Source: UBA1723 sp045642085 (lineage in GTDB: Bacteria; Bacteroidota; Bacteroidia; Bacteroidales; Paludibacteraceae). Taken from it: a stretch of DNA of 31,981 nt. The translations under genes and the position numbers were made by a program. The notes below the pieces were generated by a model, which did not search any database, had not been told where the DNA came from, and worked only from the letters and a program-made list of their open reading frames with translations. The stretch lies in NCBI GenBank assembly GCA_045642085.1, contig JAZUIF010000144.1, positions 1 to 31,981 on the forward strand, in the 5' to 3' direction. Within the stretch, counting starts at the first letter, position 1, and each line of letters starts with the position of its first letter. Below are positions 25,067 through 31,981 of the stretch, piece after piece.

Positions 25067-25138
25067 TGAGGTTTGCAAAGGGCGATAGCCCTTGCCCCTC
25101 TCAACACGCGAGTCCGTAGGACGAGCGTATAAAATAAG
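25067..25138 (+). ncRNA. Two-hairpin structured element B (before the DUF4349 lipoprotein gene)
   Basis: Hairpin 1 (25075-25095) pairs GCAA(A)GGGC with GCCCTTGC around GATA, with one bulged A as in element A. Hairpin 2 (25107-25127) has CGC, GA, GTCC, a GTA loop, GGAC, GA and GCG: 4 plus 3 pairs around tandem G.A mismatches. It lies 19 nt after the kinase gene stop and 18 nt before the lipoprotein ATG at 25157. Confidence 0.6.
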
Positions 25139-25156
25139 TGTATTTAATATTAGCTT

Positions 25157-25987
25157 ATGAAAAAACTATTTATCGCTGTCTTAACAGCATTTTCGATATC
25201 AGCATGCAGCGGCAATGCAAGACAATCAGAACGCGCAATCGCTGAAGCTCCAGCAGTTGAATACGCTGAAGAAGAAATGATGGAAGTCTCGACATCCGAT
25301 AGGACTGTGCCACCAGCTCCAGATCCACGTAAATTGATTGCAAGAGGCAATGTCGACATAAAGGTAAAACCAGAGAATGTTGATTCTATTTACGACAACA
25401 TCAATGCTCTCATCAGAAAGTACAATGGTTATAAGAGTTCTGAAAAACAGAATGAATATCGCTATACAGTATCGGCTTCTATTCCGTCTGCCTCATTTGA
25501 AGTTTTCACAGATGCCTTAAGCAAGGTTGGAGGTAAGATGTCGGAAAAAAACATCAATGTACAAGACGTAACAGACCAATATACGGATCTTGTATCAGAG
25601 ATCAAAAGTAAAGAGGCTGCGCTTGAGCAGTACAGAGTTTTGCTAAAACGTGCTAATAAGATTTCTGAGATCATTGAAATTCAGACAAAAATCGACTACA
25701 TCCAGCAAGACTTAGATAGAATGAATGGTCGACGTGTGAATATCGATCGCAAAGTGGCGTATAGCGAAGTCAACATTGATCTTATCATTGTAAAGAAAGA
25801 AGTTGTCAAGGACGACGATGATGATAACACACCATCATTTGGTTCAGAATTGTTAGACTCGTTGTCTGACGGATGGGAAATTATCAAGTTTATAGTTTTG
25901 TTCTTATTACGTTTGTGGCCTTTCTTTATTTTTGGAGGTGGAGGTTATTACCTATATAAGAAGTACTTCAAAAACAAGAATAAATAA
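25157..25987 (+). CDS. DUF4349 lipoprotein
   Basis: 276 residues. The N-terminus MKKLFIAVLTAFSISACSGN has a lipobox (ISAC) with C17 as the lipidated residue. A disordered stretch (about 20-55) leads into the DUF4349 domain: VDIKVKPENVDSIYDNINAL ... SASIPSASFEVFTDALSKVG, then a coiled-coil (about 145-190, ALEQYRVLLKRANKISEIIE ... IQQDLDRMNG). Near the C-terminus (about 240-265) a transmembrane helix (FIVLFLLRLWPFFIFGGGGY) precedes a basic tail. This matches the usual family layout of lipid anchor, domain, coiled-coil and C-terminal membrane helix. The function is unknown; location is the cell envelope. It is preceded by element B and followed by a strong terminator. Confidence 0.93.
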   Translation: MKKLFIAVLTAFSISACSGNARQSERAIAEAPAVEYAEEEMMEVSTSDRTVPPAPDPRKLIARGNVDIKVKPENVDSIYDNINALIRKYNGYKSSEKQNEYRYTVSASIPSASFEVFTDALSKVGGKMSEKNINVQDVTDQYTDLVSEIKSKEAALEQYRVLLKRANKISEIIEIQTKIDYIQQDLDRMNGRRVNIDRKVAYSEVNIDLIIVKKEVVKDDDDDNTPSFGSELLDSLSDGWEIIKFIVLFLLRLWPFFIFGGGGYYLYKKYFKNKNK

Positions 25988-25995
25988 AACCAAAT

Positions 25996-26044
25996 AAAAT
26001 CATCCAATTTGCTTTTCAATACTGAATGTGAATTGGATGATTTT
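25996..26044. terminator. Bidirectional terminator between convergent genes
   Basis: 14-bp perfect stem (25996-26009 with 26031-26044) with a 21-nt loop and a T run on the plus side. It serves the DUF4349 gene and the convergent T9SS cargo gene whose stop is at 26047. Confidence 0.85.
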
Positions 26045-26046
26045 TT

Positions 26047-29000
26047 CTATTTCCTCATCAATGTGAAATGTCCTGTATATTGTTTATCAATCTCTGGTAA
26101 ATCAAGCACAAACCAATAATCAGTCGACGGCATTGCATGACCATTATAATTTCCATCCCAACCTTCGATGGCATTATCTGCGCTGAATATTAATTTACTA
26201 TATCTGTCATATATTCTCAAAGTTGAAGTCGAATAAACATCTAGATTTTTAATCTTCCAATTCTCTTCTCCTTGATAGAAATATCTTGGGAACTCTAAGT
26301 CTGCTATTGGAACAGTGAATTTATACGTTGAAGCACATCCTTGTTCATTGGAGACCTCTACATTATAAATTTTACCTTGTTTGACATTCTCTATTATATT
26401 TGAAGTCGTCTTCCCTACTCCATTATGATAATCGTAATATAGGATCTCATAATTGACATCGGTCAACATCTGATATATTCGATCTGTAATCTCTTCATGT
26501 GATGTGATTTGAGGTGCTCTCACAACTTCTACATTAGCGATTACAGTTTCTTCACAAACATCATTAAAAGCAGTTACTTTTACGAGAATACTAGAATCTG
26601 GAGTAATATCATAGTTTCTTTCATTGCTTGATATTATATCACCTGATATATTCCACAAAAATCTATCAACTTTTGTTTTAGAGTCAGCTTGAATGTGTAC
26701 TATTTCACCCTCACAAACTATAACATCATCTATGCTCAAACCAATATGTTCAGACACAGATACTTCTATCTCAGATCCATTATTTGTACATCCATGATCT
26801 GAAATTGCTGACACACGGAAAATAGTATTTTCCTTTGGTGTTACAGTTATTTCTGTACGTCCGGAATCGATTTTTTCAAATTGAGAATTATTTGCCAATT
26901 TCTTTTCCCAAACAATTTCGTCTGCTTTTGAATAGGAAGTCTTTAATAACACACTACTATCTTTACAGATTCTAGTTTGCGAAACTTCTAAATCAACATT
27001 TTTGGTTGGCAAAATGTCGACTACAAACTGTTGGGAGAAATCAGGGCAAACTGTATTCGAAGCCCAAAATTCATAAGCAGTAAGACTTGATGGTGTATCT
27101 TCTGCTTCCAGCTTGTTTCTAGCAAAAGAGTCATCGGCATTTTTCTTCCAACCATAGTCGGAAACTGTTGAATTAATAGTCGCCTTCAAATTCATCTTAC
27201 TACCTTCACAAATTAAAGATGGGACAGAATCCAGACTAACTTCAACAGGTGTTATTACTGTCGACTTTATTTCATTGGATTCTACATTATCACATATTTG
27301 TTCATCAGTCGTAACAAACTTAAAAGTAGATGAAGATTTTAACACTTCATTAATAGTCACATCATTATCTGAAATCGACATTTCATTTGTTTTTTTGTAC
27401 TGGTTATCAGATTCAGATTTTATCATCAAATCACCTACAAGTGGTCTATTTGACTTCAATGTTAACTCAACACTCTCATTTTCACAAACGACATCTTTAT
27501 CTACACTTAATGTCAAAATAGGTTTTCTTAAAACATTTATTTTTTTGAAAACCTCAGTAGGTTGACACTTATTCCCATAAACAGTAAATTTATATTCAGC
27601 ATTATTGTCTACTATATCACGGATGCTCAAGTCTCTTTCTGAAAGTGTTTGATGATTATCCTTTGTCCATTTAAAGGTATTAACAGAAGCCAAAGATACA
27701 TTAGCCGACAAATCTACTGATTGTCCTTCACATATTGTATCTGGCAGTGGTAATAGTTCTATATCGACCTTCTTTTCCACCTTTATATTTACACTCTTTT
27801 CTACATTTTCACATTTCTTTCCAGAAACAATAAAACTATATGTTGCATCTTCTGTCGGATTTGCAATAAATGATTTACCGGTTTCGTTAATATCATTACC
27901 ATCTTTTTTCCATTTTAATGAATTGAATTCACTTAGAATAGCATTAGCTGTCAACTCGACACTTTCTCCTTCACAAACAATCGCCGGATCTACATTAAGC
28001 GTTACTGTCACTGGTGTTTCGACAGTGATTCTACTTGATACTTCATTAGAAGTACAGACGCTATCCGTAACAGATAAAGTGACTATAGGTTTTGTATTGT
28101 AAGAATTGTAACTTAGTGTAAATTGCTTGTTCGGAACACCATTCCAAATAGCCGTATGTGGAGAACCTTTCACCACTTTAATTTCATAATTAATTGACTG
28201 ACCATCACATACAATTGTATCCAATAAAGGAGCAATAAGAATAGATTCATGGACAATCAATTCAAACTTGATAGAATCAGAGATACATTCTCTATCACTT
28301 GCTAAAAATAGATACGAAGTTGAAGTTTGTGGATTGTCGACAAGAATACTTTCACCTGTTTCATCATCTATCAAAATCCATTCAGCATCAGCAGATGTTT
28401 TTTTGTACCATTTTATATCTGAAACATCCGCATCATTTGTTTTACGCACTTTCCATTCAACTTTAATATTGCTATCATCACAAATTTCAATCGTGTCTGA
28501 CAAGCCTTCACATTCAGGTGTTTTACATGGAGTCTTACACTCAATAGAGACTTTATTTGTTATAACAAAATCTTTACTACAGTCGTCTATACTTCCATTT
28601 GCAATAAATTCTTCAATTGTTTCCATTTTATCTGACAAGACTACTCGAAAATATGTTAAGCCATCAAATTCATCAGTAAACAATAGATCAGTATTGGAGT
28701 TATTCAAAGATATCCAGGTCTGTTCATCATAAGAATATTGCCAAAGCATACTGAAGTCGCTAAATTTATCCGACCATTCAGATGAAAATAAATTGATATA
28801 GTGAGACTCCAACCCACAATCATAAGCAGACTGAATTGTTTTGTTTTTATCACCATCAATTCCCAAAAATGCATGTGGAATTTTGTGCTGAACTACTTGT
28901 GATATGATATTTGAAATTGAAAAATAATCACAACCATCTGTAAGAGAGCCATTTTGAGAAATCTCTTCTGCTTTTTCTTTTGCAACCTGTTCAGAAGAAC

Positions 29001-30045
29001 CTCCGGTAATAATCAATCTGTATACTTCATTATTCTCTGATGGAAATTCACGATGAAGATCTGTTTTATCAATACCGCTTTCTTCTGGGATAATAGTCCA
29101 TGTATAGCCATCATCTGTAGAGTATTGCCATAAAAAGTAGACATTATCATATAATGATTTCCACGAATCTAATAAAGAAACATTGTTGATAGAGTAAGTC
29201 GGAATACAAGACAATTTAGTCAGATCATTGTTGACATCAATTTGAGGTTGCGGCAATTCATCTTCATCGTAACGCTGAAGAATGATATCATCAAGTGCAA
29301 AATCATTACCATTACCCCATGAACAGTTATTTGTAATGACAATTTTTAATTCATCTCCTTCTTGAGCTTCAAACTCTACCGACGCTTCCGACCATTCTCG
29401 TTCTTTATGAATGTAAAGACCTTCAGAATTTTTTTCTGAACCAGGCCAAGCTACTACTTGTGAACCTGATAGACTTTCACTTTCAAGCAAAATCGGATTA
29501 TCGGGATCTTTTTCATTAAAAACTTTAAGTGTCAAACTTGGACTAAGTGGAGCATCCGACACATTAGCCACATACATAATCAAACGATATTTATGATCAC
29601 CACAAATATTTAGTTTTAGTTTGTTTTCATATATATTCTCTCCTAATCCGCTTCCTCCAACATTTACTACCAACATTCCTCCATTCATATTGCCAGTATG
29701 GTCACGTCCAGGCACAAAATGATATGCTTTATTTGGATTTACACTTTTTTTATGAATAAATGCCCAATAGGTACTATTAGTTATACCATAATAACCATCC
29801 TGCAAATGATCAACATCAGCTACTTTATGACCTGGCACACTCATATTAGGGTCAGCAAAATCCCTACATACAGAATCTTCAACAACTCCGAAATCTTCTT
29901 GCCATAGAATATTCCAACTACCGCAATAAGCACTTGGTGTATTGATTAGGGGGAAAAATAAGATAAAAAATATGTATGAAAACCTATGAAATAAAGATTT
30001 CCACACTATCCATTTATTCAAAATAATTAATTTAATCCTTTCCAT
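26047..30045 (-). CDS. Large T9SS cargo with Ig-like repeats, paralogue of the 430-6471 protein
   Basis: 1332 residues. After a long signal region (hydrophobic FSYIFFILFFPLINTPSAYC) the mature part starts SWNILWQEDFGVV, nearly identical to its paralogue. It also shares DFADP, PGHK, DGYY, HTGN and NGGML. Two modules of about 110 residues with the WQYS-x-D...YR(L/V)...NG...DC pattern follow. About seven Ig-like repeats come next (VCEGESVELTANA, ICEGQSVDLSANV, VCENESVELTLKS and similar). The C-terminus (LRIYDRYSKLIFSA, STDYWFVLDL, GHFTLMRK) is the CHU_C type B T9SS domain, although its opening is changed from TSFTPNGDG to PRYFYQGEENW. It lacks the second EDFG domain of the paralogue. I infer a surface-exposed adhesin or matrix protein exported by T9SS. 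Confidence 0.92.
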   Translation of the reverse strand: MERIKLIILNKWIVWKSLFHRFSYIFFILFFPLINTPSAYCGSWNILWQEDFGVVEDSVCRDFADPNMSVPGHKVADVDHLQDGYYGITNSTYWAFIHKKSVNPNKAYHFVPGRDHTGNMNGGMLVVNVGGSGLGENIYENKLKLNICGDHKYRLIMYVANVSDAPLSPSLTLKVFNEKDPDNPILLESESLSGSQVVAWPGSEKNSEGLYIHKEREWSEASVEFEAQEGDELKIVITNNCSWGNGNDFALDDIILQRYDEDELPQPQIDVNNDLTKLSCIPTYSINNVSLLDSWKSLYDNVYFLWQYSTDDGYTWTIIPEESGIDKTDLHREFPSENNEVYRLIITGGSSEQVAKEKAEEISQNGSLTDGCDYFSISNIISQVVQHKIPHAFLGIDGDKNKTIQSAYDCGLESHYINLFSSEWSDKFSDFSMLWQYSYDEQTWISLNNSNTDLLFTDEFDGLTYFRVVLSDKMETIEEFIANGSIDDCSKDFVITNKVSIECKTPCKTPECEGLSDTIEICDDSNIKVEWKVRKTNDADVSDIKWYKKTSADAEWILIDDETGESILVDNPQTSTSYLFLASDRECISDSIKFELIVHESILIAPLLDTIVCDGQSINYEIKVVKGSPHTAIWNGVPNKQFTLSYNSYNTKPIVTLSVTDSVCTSNEVSSRITVETPVTVTLNVDPAIVCEGESVELTANAILSEFNSLKWKKDGNDINETGKSFIANPTEDATYSFIVSGKKCENVEKSVNIKVEKKVDIELLPLPDTICEGQSVDLSANVSLASVNTFKWTKDNHQTLSERDLSIRDIVDNNAEYKFTVYGNKCQPTEVFKKINVLRKPILTLSVDKDVVCENESVELTLKSNRPLVGDLMIKSESDNQYKKTNEMSISDNDVTINEVLKSSSTFKFVTTDEQICDNVESNEIKSTVITPVEVSLDSVPSLICEGSKMNLKATINSTVSDYGWKKNADDSFARNKLEAEDTPSSLTAYEFWASNTVCPDFSQQFVVDILPTKNVDLEVSQTRICKDSSVLLKTSYSKADEIVWEKKLANNSQFEKIDSGRTEITVTPKENTIFRVSAISDHGCTNNGSEIEVSVSEHIGLSIDDVIVCEGEIVHIQADSKTKVDRFLWNISGDIISSNERNYDITPDSSILVKVTAFNDVCEETVIANVEVVRAPQITSHEEITDRIYQMLTDVNYEILYYDYHNGVGKTTSNIIENVKQGKIYNVEVSNEQGCASTYKFTVPIADLEFPRYFYQGEENWKIKNLDVYSTSTLRIYDRYSKLIFSADNAIEGWDGNYNGHAMPSTDYWFVLDLPEIDKQYTGHFTLMRK

Positions 30046-30190
30046 AATCTACAAACCATACCCGAAAGGATATGACAGATTTTCAATATTTCACATTAAT
30101 ATTTGATTATTAGCTTGATAAGTAGTGGTTTTTCTTAATATCCAAAGGACATATAACATTACAATAATCATATCTAGCTGAAAATCAATG

Positions 30191-30222
30191 CAAAATTATG
30201 TATATTATTTTATTATTACAAT
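30191..30222 (-). promoter_or_regulatory. Possible promoter of the 1332-aa T9SS cargo gene
   Basis: Minus strand: ATTG (30222-30219, one mismatch), 20-nt spacer, TAATTTTG (30198-30191). It would give a leader of about 140 nt. The whole 30046-30374 gap is very AT-rich and holds only this and the divergent promoter. Confidence 0.4.
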
Positions 30223-30310
30223 AAAATCGCATCAAATAAATTATTGAAATGGCTTCTTTATTTTTAATAATTAATTAATTTTATCAACTCACAAAAAATT
30301 ACAATGTTTT

Positions 30311-30343
30311 CTTGCATAAACAAAAAAGAAAAGATTATTTTTG
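30311..30343 (+). promoter_or_regulatory. Promoter of the ABM-family gene
   Basis: CTTG (30311-30314, one mismatch to TTTG), 21-nt spacer, TATTTTTG (30336-30343), 31 nt before the ATG at 30375. Confidence 0.5.
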
Positions 30344-30374
30344 TACTAGAAACAAGAATTTAATTTCATAGAAG

Positions 30375-30650
30375 ATGATAAGACTAAATGTATTTATTCA
30401 GGTTGAAGAGAAGAACCAGTCTGAGTTGTTAGGAATGGTAAAGGAGTTGGTTGAACTTTCTCAGGCCGAGAACGGATGTGTTGCATACGATGTGTTTGAA
30501 AGCTCTACTCGTTTTGACGTCATGATGATCTGCGAGACTTGGCAGGACAATGAGACTTTGGTTGCTCATACTCAGAGCGAGCACTACAAGAGAATCATGC
30601 CTAAGATCCACACTCTTGGTACTTTCAAGACAGAAAAGTTTGAGTTCTAA
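30375..30650 (+). CDS. Antibiotic biosynthesis monooxygenase (ABM) family protein
   Basis: 91 residues, a one-domain dimeric ferredoxin-like fold. MIRLNVFIQVEEKNQSELLG opens the first strand and helix. AENGCVAYDVFES, the ICETWQDNETLVAHTQSEHY stretch and a final FKTEKFEF complete the ABM pattern (E-x-GC...Y-x-V ... E-x-W ... L-x-x-H ... S-x-H). Relatives include YgiN-type quinol monooxygenases and heme-degrading enzymes; most small bacterial members have no proven substrate. It is cytoplasmic and has its own promoter and a strong terminator, so it is a single-gene unit. Its codon use (GAG, CTC, ACT) looks like that of a well-expressed gene. Confidence 0.92.
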   Translation: MIRLNVFIQVEEKNQSELLGMVKELVELSQAENGCVAYDVFESSTRFDVMMICETWQDNETLVAHTQSEHYKRIMPKIHTLGTFKTEKFEF

Positions 30651-30669
30651 TTTTCAGATTCTTAATATC

Positions 30670-30696
30670 GGCAGGCCTTTTAGCCTGCCTTTTTTG
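30670..30696 (+). terminator. Terminator after the ABM-family gene
   Basis: GGCAGGC (30670-30676) pairs with GCCTGCC (30683-30689), followed by seven T residues. It lies 20 nt after the stop codon. Confidence 0.92.
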
Positions 30697-30718
30697 TTTT
30701 ATTTAAATCTAATCGAAA

Positions 30719-31186
30719 TTGCATAAAGTTTTCATCGCATTTGGTTCTAATATGGGCGACCGTCGACGTATGGTGGAATATGCCCTTATTCTTTGCTCCG
30801 ATCTTATAGGTAAAGCTATTGGCTTGTCTGAAATCCGTTCATCTAAACCAGTTGGTTATGATTCTGACCACGAATATCTTAATGGAGTATTCTTGTTTGA
30901 AACCACTCTTGAACCAGAAGATATTCTCGCTCGTTGTATGGCTATTGAAAGAGAATTAGGAAGAGTGAGGACTCCCGGCGCCGGCTATGAAGATCGTCCT
31001 ATAGATCTTGACATCCTTTTCTACGATGATGCAATTATAGAAAAAGAGAATCTGGTTGTCCCCCACCCTCGTATGCACGAGCGCAGATTCACTCTTGAAC
31101 CGATGTGTGATTTGGCTCCGGATTTTGTACATCCTGTTCTTAAAAGGACAATGAAGGAATTGCTTGATGAATTGAATGCTAATTAG
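30719..31186 (+). CDS. folK: 2-amino-4-hydroxy-6-hydroxymethyldihydropteridine pyrophosphokinase
   Basis: 155 residues. It transfers pyrophosphate from ATP to 6-hydroxymethyl-7,8-dihydropterin in folate synthesis. HPPK motifs are in order: KVFIAFGSNMGDR at the N-terminus, SSKPVGYDSDHEYLNGV, LGRVRTPGAGYEDRPIDLDI with the DRPIDLDIL signature, and VVPHPRMHERRFTLEPMCDL. The start must be the TTG at 30719: no ATG or GTG lies in frame between the preceding terminator and the essential first strand, and the first ATG (in GSNMGD) would remove it. A TTG start suggests modest translation. No other folate genes are nearby. The Nudix gene follows after 23 nt. Confidence 0.94.
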   Translation: MHKVFIAFGSNMGDRRRMVEYALILCSDLIGKAIGLSEIRSSKPVGYDSDHEYLNGVFLFETTLEPEDILARCMAIERELGRVRTPGAGYEDRPIDLDILFYDDAIIEKENLVVPHPRMHERRFTLEPMCDLAPDFVHPVLKRTMKELLDELNAN

Positions 31187-31206
31187 TTTCAAGTTTCAGG
31201 TTTCAG
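31186..31206. repeat. Three 7-bp tandem repeats between folK and the Nudix gene
   Basis: GTTTCAA, GTTTCAG, GTTTCAG fill nearly all of the space from the last base of the folK stop to just before the next ATG. Slippage here would change the gap between the two genes. Confidence 0.8.
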
Positions 31207-31209
31207 ACT

Positions 31210-31677
31210 ATGAATTTTACAGAGACAACATTAGGATATATCGAGTGGAATGGGTGTTACCTCATGCTCTACCGAAATAAGAAGGAGAACGATCCAAACG
31301 AAGGGAAATGGATCGGTATCGGCGGACATCTCGAAGATGGTGAGTCGCCAGATGAATGCTTTGTGAGAGAAGTTCGAGAAGAAACTGGTATTATCCTAAC
31401 CAATTTTACCCAAAGAGGTGTAATTGATTTCATCTCTGACACAGCTGAGAATGAACGTATGTATCTCTATTCAGCAAGTGTCGACTCTCCTAATTTTGGA
31501 GAATGCAATGAAGGAGTACTCAAATGGATTTCGAAAAATGAAATTCTAAACCTAAATCTATGGGAAGGTGACAGACATTTCCTAATACCTCTAATCAACG
31601 GAGAAATCGATATCCGTATGAGATTGGAATATAAAGGTTGGGATTTGGTTGATGTGAAAAGAGAACAAAAGAATTAA
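31210..31677 (+). CDS. Nudix hydrolase
   Basis: 155 residues. The Nudix box is exact: G39-x5-E45-x7-R53-E54-V-R-E57-E58-T-G60-I61, within GGHLEDGESPDECFVREVRE. These glutamates bind the metal for cleavage of a nucleoside diphosphate linkage. The start (TTLGYIEWNGCYLMLYRNKK) and the NEGKWIGIGG segment resemble MutT/8-oxo-dGTPase-type members that end in a Trp-rich C-terminal part, here LNLWEGDRHFLIPLI. The family cleaves many NDP-X compounds, so the substrate is not assigned. It is cytoplasmic. It lies 23 nt after folK, perhaps cotranscribed; Nudix enzymes also act in the folate pathway, but that link is only suggestive here. Confidence 0.92.
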   Translation: MNFTETTLGYIEWNGCYLMLYRNKKENDPNEGKWIGIGGHLEDGESPDECFVREVREETGIILTNFTQRGVIDFISDTAENERMYLYSASVDSPNFGECNEGVLKWISKNEILNLNLWEGDRHFLIPLINGEIDIRMRLEYKGWDLVDVKREQKN

Positions 31678-31704
31678 GTCTAAGCATCTATAAATAATAT
31701 AATC

Positions 31705-31752
31705 ATGAGATATTTGAAGTTTATTTTAACGGTGGTGCTAGCTTATAAATAA
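31705..31752 (+). pseudogene. Truncated signal-peptide ORF
   Basis: MRYLKFILTVVLAYK, then stop. It looks like the start of an exported protein cut short before the mature part. It lies between the Nudix gene and a strong -7 box. It could also be a short leader peptide. Confidence 0.35.
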
Positions 31753-31757
31753 GCACT

Positions 31758-31765
31758 TATCTTTG
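31758..31765 (+). promoter_or_regulatory. -7 box of the right-edge genes
   Basis: TATCTTTG matches TAnnTTTG exactly, 29 nt before the ATG at 31795. No -33 box at the expected spacing. Confidence 0.5.
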
Positions 31766-31794
31766 TAATAAAATATTAAACAAAAATTAGAAAT

Positions 31795-31952
31795 ATGAAA
31801 AAGCTATTTCTGTCGACATATATAATCGCTATTATTTCAGAATCTCGATATGAAGTTTTTTTGGGGAATTTGGAGAGAATGTATCTTTTGATGTTGATTT
31901 AGGAATGAGAGATCTTAATGATAAATTGGGATTAAAAAACTATCCAGAATGA
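31795..31952 (+). pseudogene. Small exported protein split by a frameshift at a T7/G4 run
   Basis: The ATG frame gives MKKLFLSTYIIAIISESRYEV, then leaves sense. A different frame from 31854 gives FGEFGENVSFDVDLGMRDLN, then DKLGLKNYPE, and a stop at 31950-31952. One extra base in the run of seven T and four G (31856-31866) would join them into a single protein of about 52 residues. The stop overlaps the next ATG (ATGA), as in real operons, which supports the second frame. It may be a recent pseudogene, a sequencing error or a slippage switch. Confidence 0.5.
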
Positions 31953-31981
31953 AAAATATTAAAATTCTAATGTATTTATTG
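31949..31981 (+). CDS. Start of a protein leaving the window
   Basis: ATG at 31949 overlaps the preceding stop (ATGA). Eleven codons are visible (MKNIKILMYLL), a likely signal peptide or membrane start. Nothing further can be said. Confidence 0.45.
   Translation, partial: MKNIKILMYLL

Noticed and set aside
28268..28732. 154-codon plus-strand ORF inside the second T9SS gene
   Set aside because: Ser-rich antisense translation typical of a shadow; no start signal.
1..31981. CRISPR arrays, tRNA or rRNA genes
   Set aside because: No regularly spaced identical repeats and no cloverleaf or rRNA-like stretch was found on reading both strands.

Overview
The window looks like chromosomal DNA of an AT-rich member of the Bacteroidales. 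Four things support this. Two very large secreted proteins end in the gliding-motility/type IX secretion (T9SS) type B C-terminal domain, and a third ends in a T9SS type A-like tail. Most genes lack a Shine-Dalgarno sequence. Many genes are preceded by the Bacteroidetes promoter signature TTTG-(19 to 21)-TAnnTTTG. The housekeeping genes present (miaA, TatD-type nuclease, a long IleRS, trmD, folK) are of ordinary bacterial type. No tRNA, rRNA, CRISPR array or intact insertion sequence was seen.

Layout. 1-297 is the start of a secreted protein running off the left edge (minus strand). 430-6471 is a 2013-residue T9SS cargo with about eleven Cys-anchored Ig-like repeats. 6657-7424 is a sugar-phosphate isomerase-like TIM barrel, divergent from a miaA-TatD pair (7602-9271). 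From about 9270 to 12330 lies a low-density, decayed accessory stretch. It holds two copies of a signal-peptide fragment, a truncated AAA ATPase, a truncated RhuM-type gene, perfect inverted repeats and two orphan membrane proteins. Next come an AAA-ATPase/PD-(D/E)XK protein (12329-13891), a secreted zincin-like protein with a T9SS-type tail (14017-16569), a glutathione peroxidase (16709-17290) and an unrecognised cytoplasmic protein (17352-18116).

The most interesting part is 18265-25047. Two small operons, on either side of ileS and trmD, share the same two families of small helical proteins but carry different effector-like enzymes. Locus 1 (minus) is DUF3791-like protein, DUF3990 ADP-ribosyltransferase-fold protein, second small helical protein. 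Locus 2 (plus, 8 nt after trmD) is DUF3791-like protein, second small helical protein, polyvalent-protein-type kinase. Genes overlap by 4 to 14 nt at three junctions. In locus 2, the place where the ADP-ribosyltransferase sits in locus 1 holds two back-to-back stub ORFs that may be relics of such a gene. I infer a modular toxin/effector-type system with exchangeable catalytic parts; this is not demonstrated.

A second notable signal is a pair of structured leader-like elements of about 72 to 75 nt, upstream of trmD and of a DUF4349 lipoprotein gene. Each has two hairpins. The first keeps a bulged A, the second a GTA loop next to tandem GA/GA mismatches, and base changes between the copies are compensated.

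The right end contains a second giant T9SS cargo (26047-30045), paralogous to the first but with fewer repeats, then an ABM-family monooxygenase, folK with a TTG start, a Nudix hydrolase and a frameshifted small gene overlapping a CDS that leaves the window.
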